Assembly (NCBI RefSeq): GCF_003002955.1
Contig: NZ_PVTJ01000002.1
Location: 434,001-498,000, forward strand
Length of the DNA: 64,000 nt
Direction of reading: 5' to 3'
DNA from: Glycomyces artemisiae
Lineage (GTDB): Bacteria > Actinomycetota > Actinomycetes > Mycobacteriales > Micromonosporaceae
Positions 42,460 to 50,543 of the stretch are shown here, in pieces. The notes beneath the pieces are model-generated. The model had not been told where the DNA came from. It saw only the letters and a program-made list of their open reading frames with translations, and ran no database searches. The stretch's first letter is position 1, and the number at the start of each line of letters is the position of its first letter. The translations under genes and the position numbers were made by a program.

Positions 42460-42530
42460 CCGTCTTCCTGGTGGCGCCGGTGGCGCTCGCCGCGTGGCTC
42501 CTGCGGAGGCGCCTGCGGCCGCGGCCGTGA
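42087..42530 (+). CDS. Two-TM hypothetical protein
   Basis: A 147-residue protein from ATG 42087, overlapping the tail of the previous open frame by 373 bases. An N-terminal TM (ASIVLALAVAVPLLALAATLVRYFEF), an external loop with two Cys (DEVCTGAFS, DGRCKEGA) and a C-terminal TM (VVVVTVFLVAPVALAAWLLRRRLR). GC3 is high throughout this frame, so I take it as the real gene here. Family unknown; possibly a membrane partner of the secretion module. Confidence 0.6.
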   Translation: MALRASIVLALAVAVPLLALAATLVRYFEFRAAADGAGTHGTVVVEQGFTSGSGDEVCTGAFSPADGGPAVEVDVEVDGRCKEGAVLDAFLVEPAPLHPDWWGRPTAWTAGTGTAAHLAPVVVVTVFLVAPVALAAWLLRRRLRPRP

Positions 42531-42604
42531 GTGCTGTCGCGGGGCGCCTCCAGTTGGTACCGTGTGGGGGACCGGCCACCCGTCCCCTCGCGAGGTGAGT
42601 ATCG

Positions 42605-44122
42605 ATGAGCGACAACGACTCGTACCAGGGCCTCGACCCTGCCGCCCCGGCCGCCGCCGCGCCCGCGTTCGGGTCCGTCGCGCCCGCCCCCGACATCGAG
42701 ACCCAGCCCGACGAGGCCATCGTCGCCGTGCGGCCCGGCTGCTCGAACGCCGCGTGCGGCAACGCGACCGCACACCCCTCCGAGCAGGCCTGGCAGCAGC
42801 TCGTGTCCGCCGTGCCGGTCGAGCGGCAGCTGTTCCGGCTGCGGCCCAAGGAGTCCGGGATGGCGTACCCGACCGAGGCCGACTTCCGCGACGCCGTCGC
42901 CGCGGTCCGCCCCGCCGAAGCCGACGCGCACTCCCTCGCGCGCCTGCGCGCCGCCTGGACCGACGACGTCTCCGGCCGCCTCGCCGACTGGTCCGAGCGG
43001 ATCCGCTCCAACCTCGCCGACCTGGCCGAAGGCTGGTCCGGCACCGACTTCGACGCGTTCGAGGCCGCCTGCGGGCAGACCCGCGAGCTCGTCGAGGACC
43101 TCATCGACGACGTCGACGCCACCGTCGCGAGCCTCCAGGCGACCGAGGACGCCCTCTACGCGATCCAGGGCGGCGACTCCGGCGAGATCCCTTACCCCGC
43201 ACCGCAGTTCTGGATCGACGGCGAGTGGCACAGCTGGGTGTCCGTGCACGTGCGGCCCGCCTGGTGGCACGGCGACTGCCTCCAGTACACCTGCCAGGAC
43301 GCCGAGCACGTGCTCGCCCTCGGCGGCGCCGAACCCGACCTCGCGACCGAGGTCATCGACTACATCGACGAGCGGATCGTCCACTACATCGACTACTACT
43401 CCAGCCCCGTCACCATCGAGCGCGAAGGCCTCGACCCGACGAAGGGCCTCACCGTCGAGGAGGCGAAGGAGCTCGCCGTCGCCGACGCCGTCGAGCACTA
43501 CGGCACCCTCGTCGACCAGAGCTGGGGCGCCTACGACGCCCGCCAGGCCGAGGTCGACGACGACGTGAGCCAGCGCAGCGCCGACACCGACGGCGAGGAG
43601 CGGTCCGTGCGCACCGTCCGCAGCGACAAGCCCTACCCGGCCGCCGCCGACCCCGCCTACATGGACCTCGAACCCCCGCCGATGGACCAGCCCGCCGGGG
43701 CCTCCTCGCCGCGCGCCACCGAGGACCCGTCCCTGGAACCGCCCGCGGGCGACCCGCCTTCCGGGGACGCCGAGGAGCCCGCCGAGGACGACGGCGCCTC
43801 CGGCGGCCTCGCCAGCGGCGGCACCGCTCCCGGCGCGGCTCCGCTCGGCGGCGGCGCCTTCGCGTCCCCTGCGGCCGCGTCCCCGGTGTCGAACGGTGGC
43901 GCGGGCCCCACCTCGTTCGCCGCCCCTGCCGCGGCGACGGTCGCGGGCGCCTCGGCCGCTGCCGCCGCTCCCCGCAGCGGCGGCGCCCCGATGATGGGCG
44001 CCCCCGGCGCGGCCGGTCGCGGCGCGCCCGCCGAGGACAAGGACCGCGAACCCGACGTCGACCTGGTCGAAGACGCGAACATGTGGGGCTTCGTCAACGA
44101 AGACGACGACCCCTACGCCTAG
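42605..44122 (+). CDS. Large WXG effector-like protein with DPYA tail (cassette 2)
   Basis: A 505-residue protein. Helical N-terminal region with SEQAWQQLVSAVP, the WXG turn EGWSGTDFDAFEAACG (about residue 140), then IQGGDSGEIPYPAPQFWIDG. From about residue 340 it is Pro/Gly/Ala-rich, with GGAPMMGAPGAAGRG before the end VEDANMWGFVNEDDDPYA. Same order of features as the proteins at 12932 and 45843, which are clear paralogues despite low identity. The small partner gene follows 15 bases later, the reverse of the order in cassette 1. Confidence 0.75.
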   Translation: MSDNDSYQGLDPAAPAAAAPAFGSVAPAPDIETQPDEAIVAVRPGCSNAACGNATAHPSEQAWQQLVSAVPVERQLFRLRPKESGMAYPTEADFRDAVAAVRPAEADAHSLARLRAAWTDDVSGRLADWSERIRSNLADLAEGWSGTDFDAFEAACGQTRELVEDLIDDVDATVASLQATEDALYAIQGGDSGEIPYPAPQFWIDGEWHSWVSVHVRPAWWHGDCLQYTCQDAEHVLALGGAEPDLATEVIDYIDERIVHYIDYYSSPVTIEREGLDPTKGLTVEEAKELAVADAVEHYGTLVDQSWGAYDARQAEVDDDVSQRSADTDGEERSVRTVRSDKPYPAAADPAYMDLEPPPMDQPAGASSPRATEDPSLEPPAGDPPSGDAEEPAEDDGASGGLASGGTAPGAAPLGGGAFASPAAASPVSNGGAGPTSFAAPAAATVAGASAAAAAPRSGGAPMMGAPGAAGRGAPAEDKDREPDVDLVEDANMWGFVNEDDDPYA

Positions 44123-44137
44123 ACAAGGAGCCCCCGC

Positions 44138-44476
44138 ATGGCCAACCGCGCCTTCGACCCCGCCGCGCTCGAACGCTACCGGCAGTTCCTCGGCGACCTC
44201 ATCGACGAGCTGGAGAACGACATCGTCCCGTCCCTGCGCGACGGCGCCCTGAAGAAGGCCCCCGCCTTCGGCTCCTCTCCCGGCGCCACCGAGCACGCCG
44301 CCGCCGAATACGCCGACTTCCACGCCACCACCTGGCGCAACCTCCAGTACCTCCGCGGCACCCTCCACGGCCTCCGCGCCGGCCTCCAGTCCGCCATCGA
44401 CAACGGCGGCACCGTCGACCACCAGACCGCCACCGACCTCCGCAACCTCGCCGACGGCGACGACCTCTACGCCTGA
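44138..44476 (+). CDS. Small WXG100-like partner (cassette 2)
   Basis: A 112-residue helical protein: DPAALERYRQFLGDLIDELENDIVPSL, APAFGSSPGATEHA, then YADFHATTWRNLQYLRGTLHGLRAGL. The F-HATTW-x-NLQ-x-LR core is shared with 12609 and 44726. AAGGAG precedes ATG 44138. It follows the large DPYA protein gene directly, so a two-gene unit. No signal peptide. Confidence 0.75.
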   Translation: MANRAFDPAALERYRQFLGDLIDELENDIVPSLRDGALKKAPAFGSSPGATEHAAAEYADFHATTWRNLQYLRGTLHGLRAGLQSAIDNGGTVDHQTATDLRNLADGDDLYA

Positions 44477-44725
44477 ACCGGCCTCTTTCCGCATGTCGCG
44501 GCCGGTGGTCACCATGCGTGACGACCCGGTTGTCTACAGGCGCACGGTTTGCACACCCCTGCTAACCTGAACCGTGAACTTACCGCCGAGACCCGCGTAA
44601 TCCCCCCGAAGGACGCCAGGCAGCGCCCCGATTCCGCAGTTGCCCACCGCGTCCTCGCGCGATGGAGTCCGACCGCACGTCGGGGGACCGTACCGCAGGT
44701 ACTGAACTCACAGACAGGAAATGCG

Positions 44726-45037
44726 ATGCCGAAGGTCGATCCAGAAGCGCTGCGCGCCTACCAGCGCACTGTCCAAGCGCAGCTCGACAAGCTCGAGGAC
44801 GAGATCATCTCCCAGATGAGGAACGGGCAGCCCCTCGGCAAGCTGCCCGCGTTCGGGGTGCTGGACGGGTCTGAGCAGGCACGTACGACGTACACGACGT
44901 TCCACGAGACCACCTGGAACAACCTCCAGGCGCTGCGGGAAGCCCTCGACGGCATCGTCAACTCCCTCGAAGACACTGCCAAGCAGCACGAGGACTCCGA
45001 CGACGCCAGCGGCCAGGACTTCGACAACCAGCTGTGA
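44726..45037 (+). CDS. Small WXG100-like partner (cassette 3)
   Basis: A 103-residue helical protein from ATG 44726 (weak AGGAA upstream). DPEALRAYQRTVQAQLDKLEDEIISQM, LPAFGVLDGSEQARTTYTTF, then HETTWNNLQALREALDGIVNSL. It aligns over nearly its whole length with the protein at 44138 (LERYRQ../LRAYQR.., APAFG/LPAFG, ATTWRNLQYLR/ETTWNNLQALR), indicating recent duplication. A lipoprotein gene and the third large DPYA gene follow in the same direction. Confidence 0.75.
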   Translation: MPKVDPEALRAYQRTVQAQLDKLEDEIISQMRNGQPLGKLPAFGVLDGSEQARTTYTTFHETTWNNLQALREALDGIVNSLEDTAKQHEDSDDASGQDFDNQL

Positions 45038-45084
45038 GAGTGGTCAGCCGGCAACCGGGCGACCGAGAGAGAGGATCCACCAAC

Positions 45085-45840
45085 GTGACCCGAAACCTGA
45101 CCTTCATCCGGGGCCTCGCCGTCGCGGGCGCCGCCGGCCTCCTGCTGACCGGCTGCGGCGGCAACGAACCCCCGGTGCCCGGTGAGAACGGCACGAACAA
45201 CCCCGACGGCGGCGACAGCTCCGGTTCCAGCTCGTACGGCGTGATGGCCGAGTGGGACGGCTGCGAGGCGCTCGACGACGTCCAGGCGGTACAAGACTTC
45301 ATGGGTGTCACTGACTGGGGCACCAACGGGATCATGTCCAGCGACATCCCCGGCGGCCTTGACGGGGAGGCGTTCAACTGCGGCGGGGCGGCGAACCTGG
45401 CTGTCTACCTTATGGAGAACGAGGTCACCGGTGACAAGGAGATTCCCGGTACCGCGAACATCGATGTCGGCGTGGCTCCGTGGGAATCCGACTCGGAGGC
45501 GGCCGAGAACTTCCAGGAGCGTGTCGACCAGCTGAAAGAGGCCATCGAGACCGGTGGAACCGAGTACTCGAACGTGCAGGAAGGCGAAATCGAGGGCGAC
45601 TGGGACGGCTCCTATTACTATGCGGGGGCCTCGAACACCGGGTTCAATGCTGATGCGATCGCCTACAAGGGCGATCTCGTCCTCTACGTTTTCATCGATT
45701 ACACGACCGACCCCGCTGTCCAGGATGGCGCGGACCCGGTCTACCCCTTCACCGATGAGTCGATCGTCGACTGGATGCTGAACGACTATATGCCGACGAC
45801 CTACTCGGACCTCCTCGCCAAGAAAGAGAGCGGGCTCTAG
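45085..45840 (+). CDS. Lipoprotein, DUF3558-like
   Basis: A 251-residue lipoprotein from GTG 45085 (GAGAGAGGA upstream; a GTG at 45034 overlapping the previous stop is possible). The signal peptide ends LLLTGC-GG, so the Cys is lipidated. The body has DGCEALDDVQAVQDFMG, like the C-x-L-L start of DUF3558 lipoproteins, plus FNCGGAANLAVYL. It sits between the small and large genes of cassette 3 (2 bases before the large gene), so it is likely a surface component of that system. Confidence 0.72.
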   Translation: MTRNLTFIRGLAVAGAAGLLLTGCGGNEPPVPGENGTNNPDGGDSSGSSSYGVMAEWDGCEALDDVQAVQDFMGVTDWGTNGIMSSDIPGGLDGEAFNCGGAANLAVYLMENEVTGDKEIPGTANIDVGVAPWESDSEAAENFQERVDQLKEAIETGGTEYSNVQEGEIEGDWDGSYYYAGASNTGFNADAIAYKGDLVLYVFIDYTTDPAVQDGADPVYPFTDESIVDWMLNDYMPTTYSDLLAKKESGL

Positions 45841-45842
45841 AC

Positions 45843-47504
45843 ATGGCCGAAGAATTCGAGACCGAAGAGTACGGCGACGCCCAGGAGGGGATCGCGAACT
45901 CCGCGATCCAGGCTCGGATCAACGAGCTGATGAAGACCCCCACCTGCGGGCTCAGCGAGTGCACTGCAAAGACGGTCGACCCGGCGGAGGAAGCCTGGCT
46001 CAAGCTCATGTCGGCGGTGCCGAATGGCGATGGAGCGACCGCGAACATCCGGCCGTCGCGCGAGATCCAGTCCTACGCGCTCCCGAACGGCGAGTCGATC
46101 GCATCGCTCGTGGCTTCGCTGCGGCCGGCGGATCCGGACAACTACGCGATCACCAAGATCAGCAGCTTGTGGGTAACGCTGTGCGGCAGCCTCAGCGACA
46201 TTCCGGTGGAACTCAAGAACGGTTTGACCACGCTCGCGGAGGAATGGCAAGGCGACGACTACGACGCCTTCGAGGAGCAGGTCGAGAAGGTCATCAAGAA
46301 CTGCCAGAAGGTCCTCGGCGACATCTGGGGCGAGGACACGAGCCTCGGCGGGGCCGTCAAGAATCTCAATGACAAGGCGTCGGAAATCCTGGCCCAGCAG
46401 GGCGGGGACGAATGCCCCTACCCCTCGCCGAAGTTCCACCTCGAAGACGCCGCGGCCTGCTCGCACAAGATCCACATCCGGCCGCCGTACTTCCCCGAGT
46501 GCGAGGTCTTCCCGGACGACGAGACCAAGGTCGCCATGGAGTGGGCCGGGTTCGACAGCACCATCGTCGACGAGGTCCAGGAAGAGCGCGAGCGGACGTA
46601 CAACGCGTACATCGAGTACACGAACCAGTACCCGGACTACGAAGAGGACGGGATGCGCGGCGAGGAGCTCGCCCGCACCCGCGCCGACGAGTACGCCAAG
46701 GACGCGACCGACAGCCTCGGCACCGACGGCCAGGAGGAGCTGCAAGCGCAGGCCACCCAGGTCAACGAGGACATCACGGACCGCACGAGCAACACCAACA
46801 TGGCGGTCACGGAGATCAAGCCCGAAGCGGGGCAGTCGGAGCCGACGACCTTCAACGACGGCAACACCGAGCCGCCCGGCGGCCTCGACGGCGGTTCGCC
46901 CCCCGGCGGCGGGACGCCTCCCGGGCTCGGCGACATGAAGCCCCCGGGCGGCATGAAGCCGGTGTCGCCGTCGACCCCGGACATGCCTGGTAACCCCGAT
47001 AACCCGGACCTCCCCGGCAGTCCTGATCTCCCGGGCGGCAACGACCCGGGCGGGCTCGACGACAACCCGTGGGAGCCGTCCACGCCCGACCCCGACGACC
47101 TGCCTTCGGGTGGTCTGGCCGGTGGCGGCGGTGGCGGTCTCGGCGGCGGCGGTCTTCCCGGCGGCGGCGCCGGCGGTGGCCTGCCCGGAGGCGGTGCCGG
47201 CGGCGGCCTCGGTGGAGGCGTCGGCGGCGGTATCGGCGCCGGTGGCATGGGCGGCATGATGGGCGCCGGAGGCGCCGGTCGCGGCGCTGGCGGCGCAGGT
47301 GCCGGGGGCCGCAGGCCCGGTGGCATGGGCGGCAAGATGGGCGCCGGTGCCGGCGGTCGCGGCATGGCCGGCGGCATGATGGGTGCCGGCGGCGGACGCG
47401 GCATGGGCGGCCCCGGGGACGAGAACGGGGAGTCCGGGACCTGGCTCACCGAGGACGACGACGTGTGGGGGATCGGGAACGAGAAGGACGACCCCTACGC
47501 GTAG
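45843..47504 (+). CDS. Large WXG effector-like protein with DPYA tail (cassette 3)
   Basis: A 553-residue protein. Features in order: PAEEAWLKLMSAVP, the WXG turn EEWQGDDYDAFEEQVEKV (about residue 135), QQGGDECPYPSPKFH, and a helical charged region. A Pro-rich section with PDMPGNPDNPDLPGSPDLPG repeats comes next, then a Gly-rich linker of about 90 residues and the end WLTEDDDVWGIGNEKDDPYA. It shares the conserved landmarks with 12932 and 42605; the tail W-L-x-E-D-[DE]-x-[IV]-W-G-I is closest to 12932. A hairpin at 47521 closes the operon. Confidence 0.75.
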   Translation: MAEEFETEEYGDAQEGIANSAIQARINELMKTPTCGLSECTAKTVDPAEEAWLKLMSAVPNGDGATANIRPSREIQSYALPNGESIASLVASLRPADPDNYAITKISSLWVTLCGSLSDIPVELKNGLTTLAEEWQGDDYDAFEEQVEKVIKNCQKVLGDIWGEDTSLGGAVKNLNDKASEILAQQGGDECPYPSPKFHLEDAAACSHKIHIRPPYFPECEVFPDDETKVAMEWAGFDSTIVDEVQEERERTYNAYIEYTNQYPDYEEDGMRGEELARTRADEYAKDATDSLGTDGQEELQAQATQVNEDITDRTSNTNMAVTEIKPEAGQSEPTTFNDGNTEPPGGLDGGSPPGGGTPPGLGDMKPPGGMKPVSPSTPDMPGNPDNPDLPGSPDLPGGNDPGGLDDNPWEPSTPDPDDLPSGGLAGGGGGGLGGGGLPGGGAGGGLPGGGAGGGLGGGVGGGIGAGGMGGMMGAGGAGRGAGGAGAGGRRPGGMGGKMGAGAGGRGMAGGMMGAGGGRGMGGPGDENGESGTWLTEDDDVWGIGNEKDDPYA

Positions 47505-47520
47505 CGAGACAAGGTAAGAG

Positions 47521-47555
47521 GACCGGGCCGGTGGCGTTGCGCCACCGGCCCGGTC
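47521..47555. terminator. Terminator between convergent T7SS-like genes
   Basis: A 16-bp perfect stem (GACCGGGCCGGTGGCG / CGCCACCGGCCCGGTC) with a 3-base loop followed by TTT. Confidence 0.85.
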
Positions 47556-47572
47556 TTTGCTGCGTCCCTTCG

Positions 47573-48625
47573 TCAGCCGGTGGCCTGCTCGACCATGCCC
47601 GCGCCCGTGACGATCGCGTTCTTGTGGTCCTTCAGGAATTCGAGGACCGGTTTGATCTTGTCCAGGACGGCCCAGATCTTCGCGAGGACCTGCGCGGCCC
47701 GCGCGAAGATGCTGGTGGCCTGGCGGATGCGGTTGAAGGCCTTGAGGAGCATCGAGGCGACCTTGTAGACGGCGTCGACGATCGCGGTGGCGACGGTCGC
47801 GCCGAAGGTCGCGATGCCAGCGGCGACCTGGGGGAGGAGCCGGGTCAGGGCCCAGGAGACGCCCTTGGCGAGGAGGTCGACGATGTCCTGGCGGAGGGCC
47901 TTCGCGAGGTCGGCCATGCAGGTCAGGAGGCCCTCCATGCCGACGGCGAGGTACCCGAGGCCGTTGATCACCTCGGCCGCTTCGGAGACGCGCATGCGGG
48001 CCGCGTCGCCGTCCTCGCCCTGCCAGTCCGCGAGGATGTCGCCGCCCGCCGCGGCGATGTACTCGCCGACCTGCGGGGCGCCCTGGGAGACCGAGTTCCA
48101 CATCGACGCGGAGGTCTTCATGCGGGTCTCGTTGCCGGAGACGATGCCGACGAGGTCCTCCAGCGGCTGGAAGATCTGGATGAGGAAGTCGATGAGCGTG
48201 CCCGCGAGCCACTGCACCGGGTCGAACTTCGGGTCGGTGACGCCCTCGACGAAGTTCCAGAACTCCTCCGAAGCGCCCTGGACGGCCGTGATGTCCCCGG
48301 CCAGGCCGGTCACGAGGTTCGCGTAGCCGTCCCAGTCGGTCAGGCCCTCGATCTTCCCGGCGTTGGTGATCGTGTTCTGCACGGCGACAACGGGAGAGGC
48401 GACGCTCTTGAAGACGTTCAGGCCCGTGGAGGTCGCCTTCGTGGTGGTGCCGTCGGGGTTGCGGTACCCGTCGACGGCCTGGTGGATCAGGCCGCCGTCG
48501 CTGCTCGCGTCCGGGGAGCCCTGGCCGGTCACGGCCTTCCAGGCGTCGCCGCCGCTGACCGTGGGATTGTCCGACTGGTGCGGCGCCTGCTCGTCCCAGG
48601 TCGGCTCTTTGACGTCGTCGGACAT
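47573..48625 (-). CDS. WXG-type long helical secretion protein (split form)
   Basis: A 350-residue protein from ATG 48625 (GGGAGG upstream). Features: GTLIDFLIQIFQPLEDLVGIVSGNETRM (about residue 140), the WXG turn DILADWQGEDGDAARMRVSEAAEVI, then long amphipathic/hydrophobic helices to the end. The middle and C-terminal parts match the 410-residue protein at 51749 (LIQPIDDLVGMVTGNGERM, TAWSGKDGDAAREK). Its start overlaps the stop of the EspC-like gene (TGATG), so the two are coupled. No signal peptide; secretion through an ESX-like route is inferred. Confidence 0.75.
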   Translation of the reverse strand: MSDDVKEPTWDEQAPHQSDNPTVSGGDAWKAVTGQGSPDASSDGGLIHQAVDGYRNPDGTTTKATSTGLNVFKSVASPVVAVQNTITNAGKIEGLTDWDGYANLVTGLAGDITAVQGASEEFWNFVEGVTDPKFDPVQWLAGTLIDFLIQIFQPLEDLVGIVSGNETRMKTSASMWNSVSQGAPQVGEYIAAAGGDILADWQGEDGDAARMRVSEAAEVINGLGYLAVGMEGLLTCMADLAKALRQDIVDLLAKGVSWALTRLLPQVAAGIATFGATVATAIVDAVYKVASMLLKAFNRIRQATSIFARAAQVLAKIWAVLDKIKPVLEFLKDHKNAIVTGAGMVEQATG

Positions 48626-48948
48626 CACTTGCCTCCCCTGAGGTCGCCGCCGATGCGCTCCAGTTCGGCCGCGATGGCCGCGTCATTGCCGGCGTGCTCG
48701 TCGGCGCACGCCTGGATGCGGTCGGCCAGACCGGACACGGCCTCGACCGAATCCGTTACGGCGGAATGGAAGTAGTCGGCGAGTGCGAAATACGCCGGAG
48801 CCATCACCAGACCGGCCACACCCCACATCCACCATTCGGGGTCGGCCTCTTTCGCGTAATCGGCGAGGGCCAAGATCTCGCCTTCCGACTCGTGCAGGGC
48901 GGCGGCCGCTTGGCGCAGCGTTTCGGCATCGACATTGATCCATGTCAT
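48625..48948 (-). CDS. EspC-like small protein
   Basis: A 107-residue protein from ATG 48948 (GGAG upstream). N-terminal VDAETLRQAAAALHESEGEI, a hydrophobic patch WWMWGVAGLVMAPAYFALADYF, and the EspC-type C-terminal helix RIQACADEHAGNDAAIAAELERI. The WGV-G-L segment also appears near the start of the fused protein at 51749 (MAWGVPGLFFSPGYYQML), which therefore joins this gene to its downstream neighbour. Presumed type VII substrate or adaptor. Confidence 0.75.
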   Translation of the reverse strand: MTWINVDAETLRQAAAALHESEGEILALADYAKEADPEWWMWGVAGLVMAPAYFALADYFHSAVTDSVEAVSGLADRIQACADEHAGNDAAIAAELERIGGDLRGGK

Positions 48949-49070
48949 CGGTTCACTCCGAGGGGCGGGAGATGCGGGCGTCACCAAGTGTAGTCAACCA
49001 GTGCAAGCCGGTTGGAACGCCTGTCGTAGCCTGAATCCGCCCCAGGAATCGCAATGGAGAACGGCACGGA

Positions 49071-49844
49071 ATGGCACGCGGCAACAGACTCCTCAGACGC
49101 CTTCTCAAGCATCAAGAGACGCGATCCCCGCACTCGGCCCCGATCGGCGCGGAGCAGATCCTGAACCGCGCCGCGGCATTGCTGGCCGCCACCCTCATAT
49201 CGGGCGCCGTCGCCTGGACCGCCATGTCCGCGTGGGCGGCCGAGCCGAGCGAGTGGCCGCCCGGCGGCGAGTGGCCGGGGCCGACCGCGAACCTCATCGG
49301 CGCCGCCGGGTTCGCGGTCACGGCCGCCGTGCTCGTCTACGGCACGTTCCGGCCCGTCTCGAGCGCAGCGGTGGCCGCGCTCTACGCGGTCGCGCAGGGC
49401 TGCCTCCTCGCCTGGCTCGGCACCGCCTTCGACCTCGGCTCGGGCGGGCTCCTCGCCAACGCGCTGCTCGGCACCGTGCTCACCGGCCTCGCCGCCCTCG
49501 CGATCCGGCGCGCGCCCTGGGGGACCAGGGCGTCCCTCGTCGTCGTGCCCGCCACCGCCGCAACAGGACTCGCGGCCCTCGCCCTCGTCAACGCGGCCCT
49601 CGCCGCGACCGGGCGCGGGCTGTTCGCGACCGGCGTCCCCTGGTGGGGCTGGTGCCTGGTGCTCGTCCTCGCCGTCTGGTCGGCGTACTCCTACAGAGCC
49701 GACCTCGACCTCCTCGACGAGCATCTCGCCACCGGAGCCGAGGACGCCTGGCCCGCCGCCCTCGCCGTCGCGACCGGGCCCGTCGGCATCTACGTCTGGC
49801 GCCTCTCCGACTTCCGCTCCAGGTCCATCGAGACCTCCTACTAG
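49071..49844 (+). CDS. Membrane protein, Bax inhibitor-1-like
   Basis: A 257-residue protein with about seven hydrophobic segments (AAALLAATLISGAVAWTAMSAW, VTAAVLVYGTFRPVSSAAVAALYAVAQGCLLAWLG, LVVVPATAATGLAALALVNAALA, WWGWCLVLVLAVWSAYSY). The last part, ADLDLLDEHLATGAEDAWPAALAVATGPVGIYVW, recalls the loop and final TM of actinobacterial BI-1/YccA proteins (D-x-D-x-I-x-x-G-x-x-x-x-A), but the match is weak. Divergent from the EspC-like gene. Confidence 0.6.
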   Translation: MARGNRLLRRLLKHQETRSPHSAPIGAEQILNRAAALLAATLISGAVAWTAMSAWAAEPSEWPPGGEWPGPTANLIGAAGFAVTAAVLVYGTFRPVSSAAVAALYAVAQGCLLAWLGTAFDLGSGGLLANALLGTVLTGLAALAIRRAPWGTRASLVVVPATAATGLAALALVNAALAATGRGLFATGVPWWGWCLVLVLAVWSAYSYRADLDLLDEHLATGAEDAWPAALAVATGPVGIYVWRLSDFRSRSIETSY

Positions 49845-49889
49845 GGGTCGACGGTCCCTGCGGCCCGCCCGCGGCGGTAGCCTCGGCGC

Positions 49890-50543
49890 ATGACAGGAAC
49901 GCGCCCGCCGAAGCTCGACCTCAAGCGCGACGCGCAGCGGGTGCTCCAGGAGAACTGGCTGCGCCCCGGCGAGCGCCTGCTCGAAGCGGTGCCGGTGTGG
50001 AAGCTGCCTGCGCTGGACGGGATCCCGAACCCGGGCTGGACCGCGGGCCAGCTCGCGAAGCAGGTCGCCAAGGTCGTCGGGCTGGCGCTGCTGTGGATCG
50101 TGTTCTCGGTGCTGATCGCGATCGTGTTCGTGGCTCTGGCCGACGGCATCACCGGCAGCGGCGGCGACAGCGGGAAGCCCAAGCGCATCAAGGGACCCGG
50201 GGTGGTCCTGCGCGGCGAGGGCGAGGGCTCGATGATGGGGCGGCTCGTGACGCCCGCGCTGCGGCGGCGCGGCTGGTGGGTGCTCACCGACCGGCGGGTG
50301 GCGCACGTGGCCGTGCAGCGGAGCTACGGGAAGTTCTGGAGCGGCTCGGGTCCCGAGACGAAGATCGACGGGCCGGTTCCACTTGAGACGGTGCTGGAGA
50401 TCCCGCGTGAGCAGTACGCGTACGACGAGGACCACCGCTTCCGCAAGACCCGGATGCTGCGGCGCACCAAGCCCGCCGGGCTCTACCGGCGCATCACGCT
50501 CGCCGACGGGTCCGGCGTGGACCTGCGGCGGCGGCACCAGTAA
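49890..50543 (+). CDS. Single-TM protein with PH-like C-terminal domain
   Basis: A 217-residue protein. The N-terminal soluble part (VLQENWLRPGERLLEAVPVWKLPA) is followed by one TM (VVGLALLWIVFSVLIAIVFVALADG) and a Lys/Gly-rich link. A beta-rich end (RRGWWVLTDRRVAHVAVQRSYGKFW ... RRITLADGSGVDL) looks like a bacterial PH-type domain (W-VLTDRRV). No known role. Convergent with the gene at 50544 (stops adjacent). Confidence 0.65.
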   Translation: MTGTRPPKLDLKRDAQRVLQENWLRPGERLLEAVPVWKLPALDGIPNPGWTAGQLAKQVAKVVGLALLWIVFSVLIAIVFVALADGITGSGGDSGKPKRIKGPGVVLRGEGEGSMMGRLVTPALRRRGWWVLTDRRVAHVAVQRSYGKFWSGSGPETKIDGPVPLETVLEIPREQYAYDEDHRFRKTRMLRRTKPAGLYRRITLADGSGVDLRRRHQ

